A program made the translations under genes and the position numbers. The notes below the pieces were generated by a model. The model was not told the DNA's origin, searched no databases, and saw nothing but the letters and a program-made list of their open reading frames with translations. Positions 41,501-49,755 of a stretch of 64,000 nt of DNA are shown in pieces. Source of the DNA: JAKVKY01 sp964293585 (lineage in GTDB: Bacteria; Bacillota; Negativicutes; Acidaminococcales; Acidaminococcaceae); assembly GCA_964293585.1 (NCBI GenBank), contig CAXYYS010000004.1, forward strand, positions 10,891-74,890. Direction: 5' to 3'. Numbering within the stretch: position 1 is the stretch's first letter; each line of letters starts with the position of its first letter.

Positions 41501-42293
41501 AGCAAAAAATATTAACTTTTCCTACCGCCGGGGCGTTCCGGTGCTGCAGGATATTAACTGTAAGATTGACGACGGAGAATTTGTGGCGCTCTTAGGCCAC
41601 AACGGCAGCGGCAAGACCACTCTCACCCGTTTGTTCATGGCGCTGGATCATCCCCGCAGCGGGCAGATCCTGGTGGACGGCAACGATGTGGTGAAGATGG
41701 AGCCGGCAGATCTGGCCGATAAGATCGGCTACGTGTTCCAGAACCCGGACCTGCAGATTTTGGCGGACACGGTGTTTGAAGAAGTAGCCTACGGTCCCCG
41801 GGTGAAGAAACTGACGGAAGACAGCGTTAAGAAACAGGTGGACGACGCCCTGGAAGCCATGGAGCTGACGGACCTGTCCCAAAGTTATCCCCGGCTGCTG
41901 TCCTTTGGCCAGAAACGCCGTTTAGGCGTGGCTTCGGCTTTAGCCCTGGGCCCCAAAACTTTAATCCTGGACGAGATTACCAACGGCCAGGATCAGGCGG
42001 AAAAGGTCAAGATGATGGAATATTTGCAGGCGCTCAACGAAAAGCAGGGCGTCACCATCGTCCTCATTACTCACGATATGGATGTGGTGCGGCGGTACGC
42101 CCGGCGCGCCCTGGTTTTAACAGATGGTAAACAAGTTTTTGACGGTACGCCTAAAGATTTATTCGAAGGCAGCTACCCGGTGGAAAACTGGGGCCTGCGC
42201 CGGCCGCTGGCATCTGTTCTGGCGGCGGCTTTCCAGGTCAGCGCCGGCAACTGCCACGAATTTTGCGCTGCGGTAACAAAGGAGGCTAAATAA
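41493..42293 (+). CDS. ECF transporter ATPase (EcfA-type, second copy)
   Basis: 266 residues. Walker A GHNGSGKTT, Q-loop YVFQNPDLQILADTVFEEVA (typical of EcfA), signature YPRLLSFGQKRRLGVAS and Walker B LILDEITNGQD. The signature LSFGQ instead of LSGGQ and ITNGQD instead of PTxGLD mark it as the diverged half of an ATPase pair. ATG 41493 overlaps the previous gene; the frame back to 41472 has no ribosome site. Confidence 0.88.
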   Translation: MLEAKNINFSYRRGVPVLQDINCKIDDGEFVALLGHNGSGKTTLTRLFMALDHPRSGQILVDGNDVVKMEPADLADKIGYVFQNPDLQILADTVFEEVAYGPRVKKLTEDSVKKQVDDALEAMELTDLSQSYPRLLSFGQKRRLGVASALALGPKTLILDEITNGQDQAEKVKMMEYLQALNEKQGVTIVLITHDMDVVRRYARRALVLTDGKQVFDGTPKDLFEGSYPVENWGLRRPLASVLAAAFQVSAGNCHEFCAAVTKEAK

Positions 42294-42294
42294 G

Positions 42295-42966
42295 ATGAAA
42301 ATCACTGCTTTCAGCTGGATTATCATAACTTTAGCCATCACCGCCTGGGTGTTCATCCTGCCGGTGAAAGCCGTAGCCACCATCCTGGTGCTGCAGCTGG
42401 TGCTGCTTTTGTACGTAAAACATAACCGCATGATGTTAGCCGCTATCGGCGGCCTGGGTGTTTTTACCGGCATGATGGTTTTACTGCAGATGCTTTTTGG
42501 TTCCTCTCTGACCGTGTCTTTGATCGGCGGCCTGAGAATGTTAGTGATGACCATGGCCTTCTTGTGCATGCTTTCCACTACCAAGATCCAGGATATCGCC
42601 AAAACATTGGTGGACCGTTTCCACTTACCGGTGGAGTATGCTTTTATGCTGACTACGGCCCTGCGCTTTGTGCCCAACTTTTTGGAAGACAGTTCCGTGA
42701 CCCTGGACGCTCAGTCCTGCCGTGGTTATTCTAACCGGGCCAACGCCCTGCAGCATCTCTTAAGCTACGTGGTCGTCATCCGGCCGCTGGTAATGCGCGC
42801 CGTGGCTAAATCCGAAACCCTGGCCCTGTCCATGGAGCTGAAAGGTTTTGGCGCCAACACCTACAAGAATATGCCCCGGGAACAATTTACCTTGTGGGAC
42901 CTGCTGGCTCTGCTGGTAGTGGTTGTTCTGAGCACCTATCCTTTCTGGGCCAAATATTTCCAATAA
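42295..42966 (+). CDS. ECF transporter transmembrane (T) component
   Basis: 223 residues, four or five membrane helices, and two cytoplasmic coupling-helix motifs with the Arg/Lys-Gly pattern (QSCRGYS and SMELKGFGAN) that dock into the ATPases. Completes the ECF set. GGAGG lies upstream of ATG 42295, one base after the ATPase stop. Confidence 0.85.
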   Translation: MKITAFSWIIITLAITAWVFILPVKAVATILVLQLVLLLYVKHNRMMLAAIGGLGVFTGMMVLLQMLFGSSLTVSLIGGLRMLVMTMAFLCMLSTTKIQDIAKTLVDRFHLPVEYAFMLTTALRFVPNFLEDSSVTLDAQSCRGYSNRANALQHLLSYVVVIRPLVMRAVAKSETLALSMELKGFGANTYKNMPREQFTLWDLLALLVVVVLSTYPFWAKYFQ

Positions 42967-42997
42967 AACCGTGACTGACCAGTCACACATTGCGTAT

Positions 42998-43026
42998 TTG
43001 CCAAGAAAAGAGTAAAATAATAGCAT
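42998..43026 (+). promoter_or_regulatory. Promoter of the nrdG-like gene
   Basis: TTGCCA, 17-base spacer, TAGCAT. A 16-base near-palindrome, GTGACTGACCAGTCAC (42970-42985), lies just upstream of the -35 and may bind a regulator. Confidence 0.5.
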
Positions 43027-43039
43027 ACAGGTATATTTA

Positions 43040-43073
43040 AACGCCGGTCATCCTGTGAGGGGCCGGCGTTTTT
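43040..43073 (+). terminator. Hairpin plus T-run between the ECF operon and nrdG
   Basis: 8-bp stem AACGCCGG/CCGGCGTT followed by five T. It ends the ECF transcript but also lies between the nrdG promoter and its ribosome site, so it may attenuate nrdG. Confidence 0.75.
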
Positions 43074-43100
43074 CCAAGAAATGCTGGGGGGAGTGGTCGT

Positions 43101-43655
43101 ATGAATTATGGAATGCTAAAGAAGCATGACGAACAAGTTGGTCCCGGCGCGAGGGTAGCGCTCTTTGTGTGTGGTTGTCTGCACCATTGTCCGGGCTGCC
43201 TGAATCCCAAACTGTGTGACGCTAATTATGGCAAGGCTTTTACCGGCGACGTGATCGATTCTATCTACCGGGCGTCTAACCATGACTATATTGCAGGTCT
43301 GTCCATCCTGGGCGGCGAGCCTCTGGCTCCCGAATGTCAGCCGATGGTGCTGAAGATGATGCAGCGGTTTAAGGAAATTTATCCGCACAAGACCATCTGG
43401 TGCTTTAGCGGCTACGATTTTGACAAAGAAATCCTGGCCGGGAAGATTGGCAACTGGGAAATCACCCAAAAGATCCTGGAGCTGGTGGACGTGATCGTGA
43501 ACGGCGTGTTCCACGAAAACGAAAAGACGCCGGAACATCCGTATCTGGACAGCGCCAACCAAAAACTGATTGATGTAAAGAAATCCCTGCAGGCCGGCAA
43601 GGCTATCCTGTGGGAAGAAGTAAAAGCTGCCGCCGCTAAGCCGGCGCAGGCATAA
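43101..43655 (+). CDS. nrdG: Anaerobic ribonucleotide reductase activating protein (NrdG-like radical SAM)
   Basis: 184 residues. Radical SAM ligands in CLHHCPGC (C-x3-C-x2-C), followed by LSILGGEPLAPE and WCFSGYDFDKE, as in NrdG. It uses SAM to make the glycyl radical on the class III reductase NrdD. nrdD is not adjacent, which is unusual, since the pair is often together. GGGGGAG precedes ATG 43101. Confidence 0.85.
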   Translation: MNYGMLKKHDEQVGPGARVALFVCGCLHHCPGCLNPKLCDANYGKAFTGDVIDSIYRASNHDYIAGLSILGGEPLAPECQPMVLKMMQRFKEIYPHKTIWCFSGYDFDKEILAGKIGNWEITQKILELVDVIVNGVFHENEKTPEHPYLDSANQKLIDVKKSLQAGKAILWEEVKAAAAKPAQA

Positions 43656-43671
43656 TTTTGTAAGGCAAAGA

Positions 43672-43700
43672 AGCCGGGAGCAGACATGTTTCCGGCTTTT
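43672..43700 (+). terminator. Hairpin plus T-run between nrdG and alaX
   Basis: 6-bp stem AGCCGG/CCGGCT and four T, ending about 6 bases before the ribosome site of the next gene. Modest strength; may allow read-through. Confidence 0.6.
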
Positions 43701-43720
43701 GTGTTGAGGAGGTAAGCAGG

Positions 43721-45109
43721 ATGACGGAAAAATTATTTGAGGCAGATGCCCTGCTCAAAGAATGTACGGCTACGGTAACGGGCTGTGAAAAACTTACAGA
43801 CGGTTTTGGTATCGAGCTGGACCGGACGGTGCTGTTCCCGGAAGGGGGCGGCCAGCTCAGCGATAAAGGCTGGCTGGTGCCGGAAGAACTGGCTAATATT
43901 CCTAATTTAGGGGACTCTTTAAAAGACGTGGGCACGGCGGCTGTTAAAACCGGGGCGGGTTTAGGAGCCCTGGCGGGACAGATTGTGGGCAGCGTGGTCA
44001 AAGAAGCGGCGGCAGCGGTAAGCGGAGCCAAGGACGCCATGCAGGCGGCAGTACAGAAATTTGCGGGCCTGCCGGTAACTTACGTGGAAGAAACCAAGGA
44101 CGGACGCATCCTGCACCATACGGACAAAGATCTCAGGGTGGGCAGCAAAGTACAGGTAAAACTGGACTGGACTACCCGGCTGGACCATATGCAGCAGCAC
44201 ACCGGGGAACATATTTTATCCTATGCTTTCTGGAAACTATATAAATTAAACAACATCGGCTTTCATATGAGCGAGCGGCTGGTGACCATCGACCTGGATC
44301 AGGAAATTACCCTGGAGCAGGCTTATGCCGCCGAAGATTTTGCCAACCGGGAAATCTGGGCTAACAAGCCTATCAGCATTTCCTATATGCCCCATACGGA
44401 AGTAGCCAAGCTGACCATGCGCAAGAAAAATACCAAGCTGACGGGGATGCTGCGTATCGTGGCGGTCCAGGACGGAGACATCTGTACCTGCTGCGGCACC
44501 CATCCGCCTTTTACAGGCACCATCGGCCTGATTAAGATTACTAAGTTCGAAAAGCATAAGGACGGCAGCCGGGTGGAATTTTTGTGCGGCCGCTGGGCCC
44601 TGGAAGATGTGCGCAAGAAGGTGCACTACATCACGGAAGCCAGCAACATGATGTCCACCAAGGAAGAAAATGTCTGCGCCGGCATCGCCAAGTTTAAGGA
44701 AGACGCCACGGTCCTGCGGGAACAGCTGCGGCAAAAGACCCAGGCTTTGCAGGCCGGGGAGCTGGAAACTTTATTAAAGAATCCGCCCCTGGACAGCAAG
44801 GGCAATAAAGTCCTGGTGGCCATCGAGGACAACTACGATCCCAAGGCGGCTAAGACTCTGTACCAGAAATTGACGGCGGTGGAAAAAGCCGTGGTAGCGG
44901 TAATGTACGCCAACGGCCCCCGGGTCAACTACATGTTCGGTTTGGGCCAGGGCGCCCAGGGGGACTGCAAGGCGCTTATCGCCAAAGCTAACGAAATGTT
45001 TGGCGGCAAGGGCGGCGGCAAACCGGAAGCAGCCCAGGGCGGCGCAGCCGTTACCCCGGATTGGCAGACCAAAGCAGCAGCGCTGAAAGATGTGCTGCTG
45101 AAAAACTAA
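43721..45109 (+). CDS. AlaX-type alanyl-tRNA editing protein with an N-terminal insertion
   Basis: 462 residues. FPEGGGQLSDKG and the zinc ligands HTGEH and CCGTH define the AlaX/AlaRS editing domain, which deacylates Ser- or Gly-tRNA-Ala. The C-terminal 150 residues carry a DHHA1-like domain ending FGGKGGGKPEAAQGG. No aminoacylation domain, so it edits in trans. Between about residues 53 and 116 there is an extra Gly/Ala/Lys-rich helical stretch (GTAAVKTGAGLGALAGQIVG and on) not expected in the family; it breaks the beta-barrel loop before LPVTYVEETKDGRILHH. GAGGAGGT precedes ATG 43721. Confidence 0.87.
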   Translation: MTEKLFEADALLKECTATVTGCEKLTDGFGIELDRTVLFPEGGGQLSDKGWLVPEELANIPNLGDSLKDVGTAAVKTGAGLGALAGQIVGSVVKEAAAAVSGAKDAMQAAVQKFAGLPVTYVEETKDGRILHHTDKDLRVGSKVQVKLDWTTRLDHMQQHTGEHILSYAFWKLYKLNNIGFHMSERLVTIDLDQEITLEQAYAAEDFANREIWANKPISISYMPHTEVAKLTMRKKNTKLTGMLRIVAVQDGDICTCCGTHPPFTGTIGLIKITKFEKHKDGSRVEFLCGRWALEDVRKKVHYITEASNMMSTKEENVCAGIAKFKEDATVLREQLRQKTQALQAGELETLLKNPPLDSKGNKVLVAIEDNYDPKAAKTLYQKLTAVEKAVVAVMYANGPRVNYMFGLGQGAQGDCKALIAKANEMFGGKGGGKPEAAQGGAAVTPDWQTKAAALKDVLLKN

Positions 45110-45116
45110 GAGCCAT

Positions 45117-45163
45117 AAAAAAATCCGTTCGCCAGGATATTACCGGACGAACGGATTTTGTTT
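45117..45163. terminator. Convergent terminator between alaX and dedA
   Basis: 11-bp stem AAATCCGTTCG/CGAACGGATTT with T-rich sequence on both outer flanks. Confidence 0.85.
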
Positions 45164-45165
45164 TG

Positions 45166-45846
45166 TTATTTTTCTGCAGCCGCTTTACTTTCACGGTGGC
45201 TTTTCCACAGTTCCCAGGCCATGGGCAGGACGGAAATCAGGATGATACCCAGGACGACCAGGGAGAAATTATTTTTTATCACAGGAATGTTGCCGAAGAA
45301 ATAACCGGTAATGGTAAAGAGACCAACCCAGGCGATAGCGCCGGCAATATTATAGACGATAAAAGTGCGGTAATGCATGGTGCCGATGCCGGCCACGAAG
45401 GGGGCAAAGGTGCGTACGATGGGCACGAAACGGCAGAGGAAGATGGCCTTATGGCCGTGCTTTTCGTAAAAGTGCTGGGCCTTTTCCACATGCTCCGGCT
45501 TGATGAGAGAATTTTTCATGGCCAGCAGCTTGTTGCCAAAGACTTCACCAATCCAGTAGTTGCTGGTGTCGCCCAGGATGGCGGCGGCCAGACAGACGGC
45601 GGCAAAATAGCCTACATGGAGCCCGGCGCTGGCAGCGGATAAAGCACCGCAGGCAAACAGCAAGGAATCACCGGGTAAAAACGGGGTCACTACCAGGCCC
45701 GTCTCGCAAAAGATGATGAGGAACAGTAGCACGTAAATCAGTACGCCGTACTGCTCCATGACCATGGGGATATAACGGTCAAAGTGCATGATATATTCCA
45801 TAAAGAAATAAAACGCCTGGCCGAAAAAATTAATCACTACGTCCAT
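45166..45846 (-). CDS. DedA-family membrane protein
   Basis: 226 residues with several hydrophobic segments. DedA motifs: ETGLVVTPFLPGDSLLFACG near the N-terminus and FLCRFVPIVRTFAPFVAG with conserved arginines. DedA proteins such as UptA recycle undecaprenyl phosphate or move other lipids across the membrane. AAAGGAG lies upstream of ATG 45846. The next gene upstream on the same strand is a PAP2 phosphatase, which may act on undecaprenyl pyrophosphate, but a terminator separates them. Confidence 0.88.
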   Translation of the reverse strand: MDVVINFFGQAFYFFMEYIMHFDRYIPMVMEQYGVLIYVLLFLIIFCETGLVVTPFLPGDSLLFACGALSAASAGLHVGYFAAVCLAAAILGDTSNYWIGEVFGNKLLAMKNSLIKPEHVEKAQHFYEKHGHKAIFLCRFVPIVRTFAPFVAGIGTMHYRTFIVYNIAGAIAWVGLFTITGYFFGNIPVIKNNFSLVVLGIILISVLPMAWELWKSHRESKAAAEK

Positions 45847-45953
45847 AAAAACTCCTTTACAATTTTTCTGTCACGAGTACATATTAGCCTTTCTATTTTA
45901 CCACAAAACTGACAAATTTGCAGTATAAAATACCGGGTAACGCGGGGCCAAAG

Positions 45954-45979
45954 AAAAAGCAGGGAAAAGTTTTCCCTGC
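45954..45979 (-). terminator. Terminator of the PAP2 gene
   Basis: Minus strand GCAGGGA/TCCCTGC stem with AT-rich loop, followed by five T. Confidence 0.8.
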
Positions 45980-46011
45980 AGGGCAGATTTTCTGTTTTCG
46001 GTTACGTCCGT

Positions 46012-46551
46012 TCAAACGCTAATCTTTTCCCGGCTGCGCTGATACAACCAGACGATGGTTCCGGCAATAGTCAGGCCGATGAGCATTCCGCCCAGCACGT
46101 CGCTGGGATAATGGACGCCAAGATAAAGGCGGGACAGGCCGATTAAAGCTGCCAGGACCAGAGCGCCGGCGCCGTACAGGCGGGGCAGGGTCTGCCACAG
46201 CACGCCGGCTGCGGCAAAGGACGTACCGGTGTGACCGGAGGGGAAGGACGAACCGTGGGCGGTGATTAAATTATGGATGCCGGGAACGGCCAGGAAAGGA
46301 CGGGTCCGGTCTACCACGGTCTTGATCACCATGTTGTCGATGGCGCCGCTGGCGATGACCGCAGCCAAAACCAGCAGGCCCGGCACCCGGGTGCGTTTAA
46401 CGGTCAGCAGGGCCAGGCCCAGGATAATCCAGATCAGACCGCTGTTGCCCAGGTCGGTGATTTCTTCAAAAAAGAAAGTGAGACCGCTGGTGCGTAAAAA
46501 ATCCTGGATATAGAGCAAAGTATTAACGTCAAGATAATAAAACCAATCCAT
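46012..46551 (-). CDS. PAP2-family membrane phosphatase
   Basis: 179 residues, five or six membrane helices. All three PAP2 motifs are present: KTVVDRTRP, SFPSGHT and SRLYLGVHYPSD. Likely substrates are undecaprenyl pyrophosphate or other lipid phosphates, facing outward. AAAGGAG lies 8 bases before ATG 46551; the frame extends to 46590 without a ribosome site. Divergent from the response-regulator gene. Confidence 0.88.
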   Translation of the reverse strand: MDWFYYLDVNTLLYIQDFLRTSGLTFFFEEITDLGNSGLIWIILGLALLTVKRTRVPGLLVLAAVIASGAIDNMVIKTVVDRTRPFLAVPGIHNLITAHGSSFPSGHTGTSFAAAGVLWQTLPRLYGAGALVLAALIGLSRLYLGVHYPSDVLGGMLIGLTIAGTIVWLYQRSREKISV

Positions 46552-46608
46552 ATTTATCACTCCTTTGGTACAAGGATACAACCGGAACATTAAAGCCAGA
46601 TTAAAAGT

Positions 46609-46641
46609 TTTAATGTATTTTTAATTTAGATAGGCTACAAT
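46609..46641 (+). promoter_or_regulatory. Response-regulator-type direct repeat and -10 before the two-component genes
   Basis: TTTAAT at 46609-46614 and 46620-46625, start-to-start 11 bp, then 10 bases, then TACAAT at 46636-46641. No -35. An 11-bp repeat step is usual for OmpR-family binding, so autoregulation is likely. Confidence 0.6.
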
Positions 46642-46665
46642 AGAGAAAAAGCTGGGAGGTACGCG

Positions 46666-47337
46666 ATGAAAATATTAGTGGTGGAAGACGAACCGGCGTT
46701 AAACAAGATTATCACCAAAAGGCTGAAAGTAGAAAATTATGCGGTGGACAGCGCCCTGGACGGGCAGGAAGCCCTGGAATATGTGGCCGTGACCGAATAC
46801 GACGGCGCCATCGTGGATATTATGATGCCCAGGCTGGACGGTTTGAGCCTGGTAAAAAAATTGCGGGCGGAACATAATCTGCTGCCGGTCTTATTTTTGA
46901 CTGCCAAAGATACTACCCGGGACAAGGTGGCGGGTTTGGACAGCGGCGGCGACGATTATCTGGTCAAGCCCTTTGAGTTTGACGAACTGTTAGCCAGGCT
47001 GCGGGCGCTGCTCCGCCGCCAGCATGCCGCGGTGACCAACGAGCTTAAACTGGGGGACCTGGTGCTGGATACCAAGAAACACAGCGCTAGCCGGGGCGGC
47101 AAAGATTTGAACCTGACGGCCCGGGAATTTGAGATCCTGGAATATTTGCTGCAGAACGCGGGGACGGTCCTGACCCGGCAGCAGATTCAGGACCATGTGT
47201 GGGATTTTTCGTACGAAGGTGCTTCGAATATGATAGATGTATACATTAACTCGCTCCGTAAAAAGCTGGACAAAGATTTTCCGGACAAGCTGGTGCATAC
47301 GATCAGGGGTGTGGGTTATGTGCTCAGGCAGGAATGA
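46666..47337 (+). CDS. OmpR-family response regulator
   Basis: 223 residues. Receiver with phospho-Asp51 (AIVDIMMPRLDG), Thr in LFLTAKD and Lys in LVKPFEF; C-terminal winged helix with TAREFEILEYL and VDVYINSLRKKLD-type ending. The closest known style is ArlR/CusR. It overlaps the kinase gene by 20 bases. GGGAGGT precedes ATG 46666. Probably controls itself and the PepSY gene at 48814. Confidence 0.9.
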   Translation: MKILVVEDEPALNKIITKRLKVENYAVDSALDGQEALEYVAVTEYDGAIVDIMMPRLDGLSLVKKLRAEHNLLPVLFLTAKDTTRDKVAGLDSGGDDYLVKPFEFDELLARLRALLRRQHAAVTNELKLGDLVLDTKKHSASRGGKDLNLTAREFEILEYLLQNAGTVLTRQQIQDHVWDFSYEGASNMIDVYINSLRKKLDKDFPDKLVHTIRGVGYVLRQE

Positions 47338-48733
47338 CAACCGGGAAAACGCCGGTGTAAACGGTTCTGCGGCGGCGCCGCATAAATGGTACGGCAGTCT
47401 GCTGCGGCTGCGGCAAAAACTGCGGGATGTGCCCGTGGCCATCAAGGTCACGGCCTGGTATACCCTTTTTATGACCCTGATCTTTGTGGTGGTGGTCAGC
47501 TTTACCGCCAAGTTTACGGAGAACTTCCATATCCAGGCGGCGGCCCTGACCCTGCAAAAACAGGTGGACGAAGCGGCCCGGCACCCGGATAAGTTTGACG
47601 ACCACGAAGACGACGTGTACATCGCCACCTTTGACGGCCACCATATGAAGATTAAGGGCAGGCTGCCGGCGGGACTGCCCCAGGAAATGCCGCCGCGTCC
47701 GGGACTGGGCGTCCAAAAATTTATCCTGGATGACAAGGAGTACCGCTACTACGATGTGCCGGTGCTGCAGCCCGGGGGCGAGCAGCGCCTGATGCGGGGC
47801 GTTATCGCCCTGGACAAGATTAACCGGCGTACCAATTTATTTTTACTGGGCCTCTTTTTGGGGCTGCCGCTTTTTATCATCATCGCGGCTTTGGGCGGCT
47901 ACAAGATTATTAAACGCGGTTTCCAGCCGGTAGGCGTCATCAGCGCCACGGCCCAAACCATCGGGGAGACCAGCGACCTGTCCCGGCGTATCGATATCGG
48001 CGAGGGCGGGGACGAGATTCACCAGATGGCCGGCTCTTTTAATAAGATGCTGGATAAGATTGAAAGCTCCGTGGAAAGAGAAAAACGGTTTTCTGCGGAT
48101 GTGTCCCACGAGCTGAGAACGCCGGTGGCGGTGATCATGGCGGAGAGCGAGTACGGCAGGGACTGCGCTGCGGATCTGGCAGAAGCCCGGGAAGGTTTTG
48201 CTTCTATTCATAAGCAGAGCCAGAAGATGACAGCATTAATTAATCAGCTGCTGGAGCTGGCCCGGTTGGGCAATGCGGACAGCATTCCCAGGACGGAACT
48301 GGATTTTTCCAAGCTGGTGGCGGAAACTTGTGCGGACTACCAGGTGCTGACCGATGCCCGTAAGCTTACCCTGACGGCAAAGGTCGAGCCGGGACTGCAG
48401 CTGTTAGGCAATGCGGCCCTGCTCCAGCGGGTGCTGGCTAATTATCTGGATAACGCCTTAAAGTTTACCCGGAGCAAGATTACGGTGACGCTGGCCCGGG
48501 CGGGTGGCAAGCTGTGCCTGAGCGTGGCCGATGACGGCGCGGGTCTGAACCAGGCGGAACTGGCGAAGGTCTGGGACCGTTTTTACCAGACGGACGCCTC
48601 CCGCAACAAGGAAACCAATAACGGTTTGGGACTGGGGCTGGCTACGGTAGCCGCCATTGCCAAACTGCACGGCGGCAGGGCCTGGGCCACCAGTGCTCCG
48701 GACCGTGGCAGCACTTTTTATCTGGAAGTTTAA
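47318..48733 (+). CDS. Membrane sensor histidine kinase paired with the OmpR-type regulator
   Basis: 471 residues. Membrane helices at about 40-62 and 174-195 enclose an extracytoplasmic domain rich in His, Asp and Glu (DKFDDHEDDVYIATFDGHH), which could bind metal. HAMP (about 196-250), HisKA with His264 (DVSHELRTPVAV) and HATPase_c (DNALKFT, DDGAGL, NGLGLGLATV). Resembles ArlS/CusS. The start at ATG 47318 overlaps the regulator gene; the frame is open further upstream but lies inside that gene. Confidence 0.88.
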   Translation: MCSGRNDNRENAGVNGSAAAPHKWYGSLLRLRQKLRDVPVAIKVTAWYTLFMTLIFVVVVSFTAKFTENFHIQAAALTLQKQVDEAARHPDKFDDHEDDVYIATFDGHHMKIKGRLPAGLPQEMPPRPGLGVQKFILDDKEYRYYDVPVLQPGGEQRLMRGVIALDKINRRTNLFLLGLFLGLPLFIIIAALGGYKIIKRGFQPVGVISATAQTIGETSDLSRRIDIGEGGDEIHQMAGSFNKMLDKIESSVEREKRFSADVSHELRTPVAVIMAESEYGRDCAADLAEAREGFASIHKQSQKMTALINQLLELARLGNADSIPRTELDFSKLVAETCADYQVLTDARKLTLTAKVEPGLQLLGNAALLQRVLANYLDNALKFTRSKITVTLARAGGKLCLSVADDGAGLNQAELAKVWDRFYQTDASRNKETNNGLGLGLATVAAIAKLHGGRAWATSAPDRGSTFYLEV

Positions 48734-48748
48734 AAAAGTTTTGTTTCT

Positions 48749-48781
48749 TAATTTTCCTTTAATCTGGACCTGTTAAGCTGT
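48749..48781 (+). promoter_or_regulatory. Direct repeat and -10 before the PepSY gene, same layout as at 46609
   Basis: CTTAAT at 48749-48754 and TTTAAT at 48760-48765, 11 bp apart, then 10 bases, then TAAGCT at 48776-48781. Spacing is identical to the site before the response-regulator gene. Confidence 0.55.
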
Positions 48782-48813
48782 AGTCAGTTCCAAAGAAAGA
48801 GGAGGTAGTCACT

Positions 48814-49467
48814 ATGACTGAAGAAACAAAAGCAACTTTAAAAGATAATCTGCACAAAACTGGTAATAGCATCATGGAAACAGGTAAGAAAGTTTTTACG
48901 GCCCGAAACCTGAAAAAAGGCGCCAGCATCCTGATCCTGCTGGCCGTGGTCGGCGCCGGCGGCAAATATTTTCTGCATCAGAACACGGTCGAAGCCAGAA
49001 ACAGGGCGGACGAAGCCCGTACCACCCTGCTGCAAAACCTGGCGGCACAGAATAATGTGCAGCTGGCCAGCACGGAAGATGTGAAAAATAAAGTAGCCCA
49101 GGCTTTGGGTACAGATGCCGCCCAGGTAAAATTTACCAGCGTGAACCTGATTAGCCCGGAATTTACCAGGGACGGCGGTCAAGGGGATAAACACGAACGC
49201 GGTGATAAGCACGGCGTCGAGCACGAGCGCGAAGATAAACATGAGCGCGAGGAGAAATACGGCCGCGGCGATAAGCATGAGCGCGAGGAAAAATCTGACC
49301 GCGGTGACCGGCAACCACAACAACTGCAACGCCGGAGTGGCGCTCCTTTGCTGTACAGTGTTAAATGCACTAAGGATAACGTCAACTATAAATTCCTGGT
49401 AGGCGCTCAGAATGGCAAAATCCTGCGCAGCAGCGTCGAACCTGCCCATAGTTTTTTGGGTAAATAA
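48814..49467 (+). CDS. PepSY-domain membrane protein with charged His-Glu-Arg-Lys repeat
   Basis: 217 residues. A cytoplasmic N-terminus (1-35), one membrane helix (ASILILLAVVGAGGKYFL), then a PepSY-like domain split in two: VKNKVAQALGTDAAQVKFTS and LLYSVKCTKDNVNYKFLVGAQNGKI (the latter in the family's last strand). Between them, residues 124-166 are a low-complexity run of DKHERE/EKYGRGD-type repeats that would be highly charged and may bind metal. PepSY domains inhibit proteases or sense envelope conditions; pairing with the neighbouring two-component system suggests a target or partner. GAGGAGGT precedes ATG 48814. Confidence 0.72.
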   Translation: MTEETKATLKDNLHKTGNSIMETGKKVFTARNLKKGASILILLAVVGAGGKYFLHQNTVEARNRADEARTTLLQNLAAQNNVQLASTEDVKNKVAQALGTDAAQVKFTSVNLISPEFTRDGGQGDKHERGDKHGVEHEREDKHEREEKYGRGDKHEREEKSDRGDRQPQQLQRRSGAPLLYSVKCTKDNVNYKFLVGAQNGKILRSSVEPAHSFLGK

Positions 49468-49501
49468 AATATCTCTGAGACTAGGGCAATTACGATAAAT
49501 A

Positions 49502-49548
49502 CTCCCGGTTTTATCTGCAGTAAGGTCAGATAAGCCGGGAGCATTTTT
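49502..49548 (+). terminator. Terminator after the PepSY gene
   Basis: Stem CTCCCGG/CCGGGAG with inner TATCTG/CAGATA, then GCATTTTTAT. Confidence 0.75.
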
Positions 49549-49614
49549 ATATGTTTTGCCAATAAAATTTGTTCAAATAAATATATTTGACAATTATATT
49601 TTTTAATAAAATTG

Positions 49615-49643
49615 TTGCATTTTATATGAAATAATATTATTAT
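49615..49643 (+). promoter_or_regulatory. Promoter of the double-DUF805 gene
   Basis: TTGCAT, 17-base spacer, TATTAT, in a very AT-rich stretch. Confidence 0.55.
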
Positions 49644-49755
49644 AGGTAAACAATAACAATTTTACCTTTATATTATGGAAGAAGAAGTACCAGTCGTAGG
49701 GGGAAAGTATAGCGGCTGATATGAATATGAATATGAAGGGGGAAGGGGCAAGCTG

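Noticed and set aside
49183..49311. Repeat array in the PepSY gene as CRISPR-like
   Set aside because: In-frame charged-residue repeat without spacer structure.
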